A stretch of DNA of 8,212 bases, from positions 1 through 8,212 of the forward strand of contig SBHH01000161.1 in the NCBI GenBank assembly GCA_006226265.1. The letters are read 5' to 3'. This stretch comes from Alphaproteobacteria bacterium (GTDB taxonomy: Bacteria; Pseudomonadota; Alphaproteobacteria; Sneathiellales; Sneathiellaceae). Below are positions 6,356 through 8,212 of this stretch, piece by piece; within the stretch, counting starts at the first letter, position 1, and every line of letters begins with the position of its first letter. The notes beneath the pieces were generated by a model. That model made no database searches and was not told where the DNA came from. It saw nothing but the letters and a program-made list of their open reading frames with translations. The position numbers and the translations under genes were made by a program.

Positions 6356-6367
6356 GACGGAGCTGGC

Positions 6368-7369
6368 TTACTGAAGCTTGTCGACGAGCTCGAGAAGCTT
6401 CTTGCCATCCGCGCCGGAGGCATCGCCGAACGCCTTGTAGAAGGCGGGGGCCATGACGGACTTCAACGTCGCGATTTCCGCATCCGTTTCAATATGGACT
6501 TTCATGCCCTTGGCGGCGAGTTGATCCGGGGCTTCGGCGGCAGATTCTTCCGATGCCTCGATCGCCCAGACGGCGGCTTCATGGCCTGCCTGATCGACGG
6601 CTTTCTTGTCCTTGTCGGACAGCTTGTCATACCAGGCCGGGTTCACATAACCGTGGAAATAGATACTGAAGAGCGGCAGGACCGTCACGTGATCCTGAAC
6701 TTCGTAGTATTTCCGCGAAACGGCGGCGGAGATGTCGGTGAGGCCCGCGTCGATCACGCCGGTGGAAAGGGCCTGATAGACCTTGCTGCCGGACATGGCG
6801 GAGGGGGCGGCGCCCATGGCGACGAATCCCGCATCCGGGATCGGGCCGAGGCCGCGGATCTTGACGCCTTCAAAATCGGCCGGCTTGATCAGCGCCTTGC
6901 CGTTCGAGGTGATGGCCGTGCTGCGGGTCGTAAAGAGCCAGACGACGTTCTTCACGCCCTTGGTCAGAAGCTTTTCTTCCAGGAAGTGGGCGGCTTCCGA
7001 TCCGTCCCATTTCTTGAGGGCCGTGAGGCTGCTGACCGCGAACGGGCCAAGCGTCACGTTCATCAGCGGCAGGGTCTTGCCCCACTGCGGATTGATCGAG
7101 AAGGCGCAGTCGATATCGCCTTTCGCTACGGCGGTCGCGTTCTGCTTCGCGCCGGTCAGGCTGTTGGCGCCGAAAACCTGTACGTCGATGTCGCCATCGG
7201 AGAGTTTTTCGATTTCAGCGGCCCAGCGGTCGATGACCTTGGCGATGTGATGGTTCGGCGGCAGCTGATGGCTGCAACGCATGACGGTGGCGGCATCGGC
7301 GACATGCGCCGTCGCCAGCGTGCCGAGGGCAAGACCAAGCCCGGCGGCAATTCCCATAAGTTTCTTCAT
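6368..7369 (-). CDS. dctP: TRAP transporter, periplasmic solute-binding protein (DctP)
   Basis: A 333-residue periplasmic binding protein of the DctP family that hands an organic acid to the DctQ/DctM channel. The signal peptide (KK, then a hydrophobic core about 5-20) has a likely cleavage after ADA at 26. The mature protein begins ATVMRCSHQLPPNHH. Family features: FGANSLTGAKQ (66-76), GVKIRGLG (168-175) with R172 in the place of the conserved arginine that holds the substrate carboxylate, and AMSGSKVYQALSTGVIDAG (191-209). The ATG at 7367-7369 has a good ribosome site GGGAG (complement of 7377-7381) seven bases away. The gene lies 42 bases after the HMG-CoA-lyase-like gene. An organic acid is expected from the arginine; the identity is unknown, but the neighbouring lyase suggests a branched C5-C6 dicarboxylate. 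Confidence 0.93.
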   Translation of the reverse strand: MKKLMGIAAGLGLALGTLATAHVADAATVMRCSHQLPPNHHIAKVIDRWAAEIEKLSDGDIDVQVFGANSLTGAKQNATAVAKGDIDCAFSINPQWGKTLPLMNVTLGPFAVSSLTALKKWDGSEAAHFLEEKLLTKGVKNVVWLFTTRSTAITSNGKALIKPADFEGVKIRGLGPIPDAGFVAMGAAPSAMSGSKVYQALSTGVIDAGLTDISAAVSRKYYEVQDHVTVLPLFSIYFHGYVNPAWYDKLSDKDKKAVDQAGHEAAVWAIEASEESAAEAPDQLAAKGMKVHIETDAEIATLKSVMAPAFYKAFGDASGADGKKLLELVDKLQ

Positions 7370-7411
7370 GATTTTACTCCCAAAAGGTTCGTGTTCTCGT
7401 TGTACGCTACT

Positions 7412-8212
7412 TTATTCCCGCATTTCCGAAAAGACGGGCAGACCGGCTTTGGCAACCGCGCCATAAAGCGGCTCCGTCGGCATTTCCTGTTCCAGAAGGC
7501 GTCGAATTTCAATCAGTTTGGCAATATCTATCCCGGTCGTAAAGCCCTGTCCCTCACAGAGGAAGACAAGATCCTCAAAGACGATATTGCCGGTGGCATT
7601 GGGGGCGAAGGGGCATCCGCCAAGGCCGCCCATGGCCCCGTCGAGGATGCGCGCGCCCGCATTGAGCGCCGCCGTCGCATTGGCAAGGCCGAGGCCCCGC
7701 GTATCATGAAGATGCACGCCGAAGGTGCGTCCGTTCGTGCGTTTGTAAAGCGCGGCGGAGAGGCTTTCGACCGCGCGGGGCGCGGCATAGCCGACCGTAT
7801 CGGCAAGGCTGACGATATCGACGCCCATCTCATAGCAGCGATCGGCGATGTGGAGGACTTCATCCGGATCGACCGCACCGGCAATGGAGCAGCCGAAGGA
7901 CATGGCGATGCCGACACTCACGAGCGGCTTGTGATCCGACGCATCGCGAAGCGCACATAGATCTTTCACATCCTGAAGGCTGTCTTCGCGGCTTCGCCGG
8001 GTATTGGCCTGATTATGTTCCTCACTCGCCGAGATGACGCAGCCGATTTCGGGAACACCCGTTTCCAGCGCATCGACGATCCCCCGCTTGTTGAGCGTGA
8101 GGGCCGCGCCATGGGCCCCTTTAAGGCCCGCGACGGTTTCGATCACGTCCCGCACATCGGCAAACATCGGGTATTTGGCGGCGGGCAGGAAGGAGCCGAC
8201 CTCGAAATGGCG
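7412..8212 (-). CDS. Hydroxymethylglutaryl-CoA-lyase-family enzyme (5' end outside window)
   Basis: The frame is open to the right edge, and the residues before M at 8167 (FEVGSFLPAAKYP) match the family (GSF..P...P.MAD), so that M is internal and the start lies outside the window. HMG-CoA lyases cleave 3-hydroxy-3-methylglutaryl-CoA to acetyl-CoA and acetoacetate in a TIM barrel with a divalent metal. Visible family features, counted from the M at 8167: ASEEHNQANTRRS, the metal-binding HLHD in FGVHLHDTRGLGLAN (149-163), and the active-site loop GGLGGCPFAPNATGN (180-194) with the catalytic Cys and Asn. The N-terminal Arg-Asp that completes the active site is beyond the edge. The gene reads toward dctP and is likely cotranscribed with the TRAP genes. 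Related lyases for other 3-hydroxyacyl-CoAs (citramalyl- or methyl-branched) cannot be excluded. Confidence 0.88.
   Translation of the reverse strand, partial: RHFEVGSFLPAAKYPMFADVRDVIETVAGLKGAHGAALTLNKRGIVDALETGVPEIGCVISASEEHNQANTRRSREDSLQDVKDLCALRDASDHKPLVSVGIAMSFGCSIAGAVDPDEVLHIADRCYEMGVDIVSLADTVGYAAPRAVESLSAALYKRTNGRTFGVHLHDTRGLGLANATAALNAGARILDGAMGGLGGCPFAPNATGNIVFEDLVFLCEGQGFTTGIDIAKLIEIRRLLEQEMPTEPLYGAVAKAGLPVFSEMRE

Noticed and set aside
5909..7960. 683-codon open frame on the + strand, antisense to dctQ, dctP and the lyase gene
   Set aside because: It lies opposite three well-supported genes, its translation is rich in Gly/Arg/Asp/His with no recognisable domain, and long antisense frames are common opposite GC-rich codon-biased genes. 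No ribosome site or family match supports it.
8165..8167. ATG (complement) at 8167 as the start of the lyase gene
   Set aside because: The 15 codons to the window edge match the conserved GSF...P stretch before this Met, so it is internal.

Overview
The window (8,212 bases, GC-rich, tightly packed genes) looks like a chromosomal or megaplasmid segment of an alphaproteobacterium, probably of the Hyphomicrobiales/Rhizobiales kind. That guess rests on gene content (short KamA paired with an ATP-grasp ligase, a Tup-type oxyanion ABC transporter, a TRAP transporter next to an HMG-CoA-lyase-like gene) and on codon style. It is inference, not a species call. No rRNA, tRNA, CRISPR array, insertion sequence or other mobile element is visible.

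Region 1 (1-2060, + strand): the 3' part of a KamA-type radical SAM lysine 2,3-aminomutase gene, open at the left window edge, overlaps by four bases (ATGA) an ATP-grasp ligase distantly like D-Ala-D-Ala ligase. The pair suggests that beta-lysine, or a related beta-amino acid, is made and then joined to a partner. The unit ends in a strong intrinsic terminator (2077-2116).

Region 2 (2117-4511, + strand): a tightly overlapping three-gene operon in the order permease, ATPase, binding protein (tupB-tupC-tupA), predicted to import tungstate or a similar oxyanion. Its leader holds an inverted repeat (2204-2239), a purine-rich ribosome-binding stretch, and an 11-codon ORF whose TGA overlaps the ATG of tupB. 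This looks like a coupled leader peptide.

Region 3 (4512-8212, - strand): a convergent operon read right to left. It has a hydroxymethylglutaryl-CoA-lyase-family gene (open at the right edge), dctP (binding protein), dctQ (small membrane subunit) and dctM (large membrane subunit) of a TRAP transporter. The layout suggests that an organic acid is imported by TRAP and later cleaved, after CoA activation, by the lyase. A 12-bp perfect hairpin lies in the first codons of dctQ. An 11-bp perfect hairpin lies between tupA and dctM and covers the dctM stop codon.

I found no clearly new multi-gene system. The least conventional parts are the KamA/ATP-grasp pair and the tupB leader.
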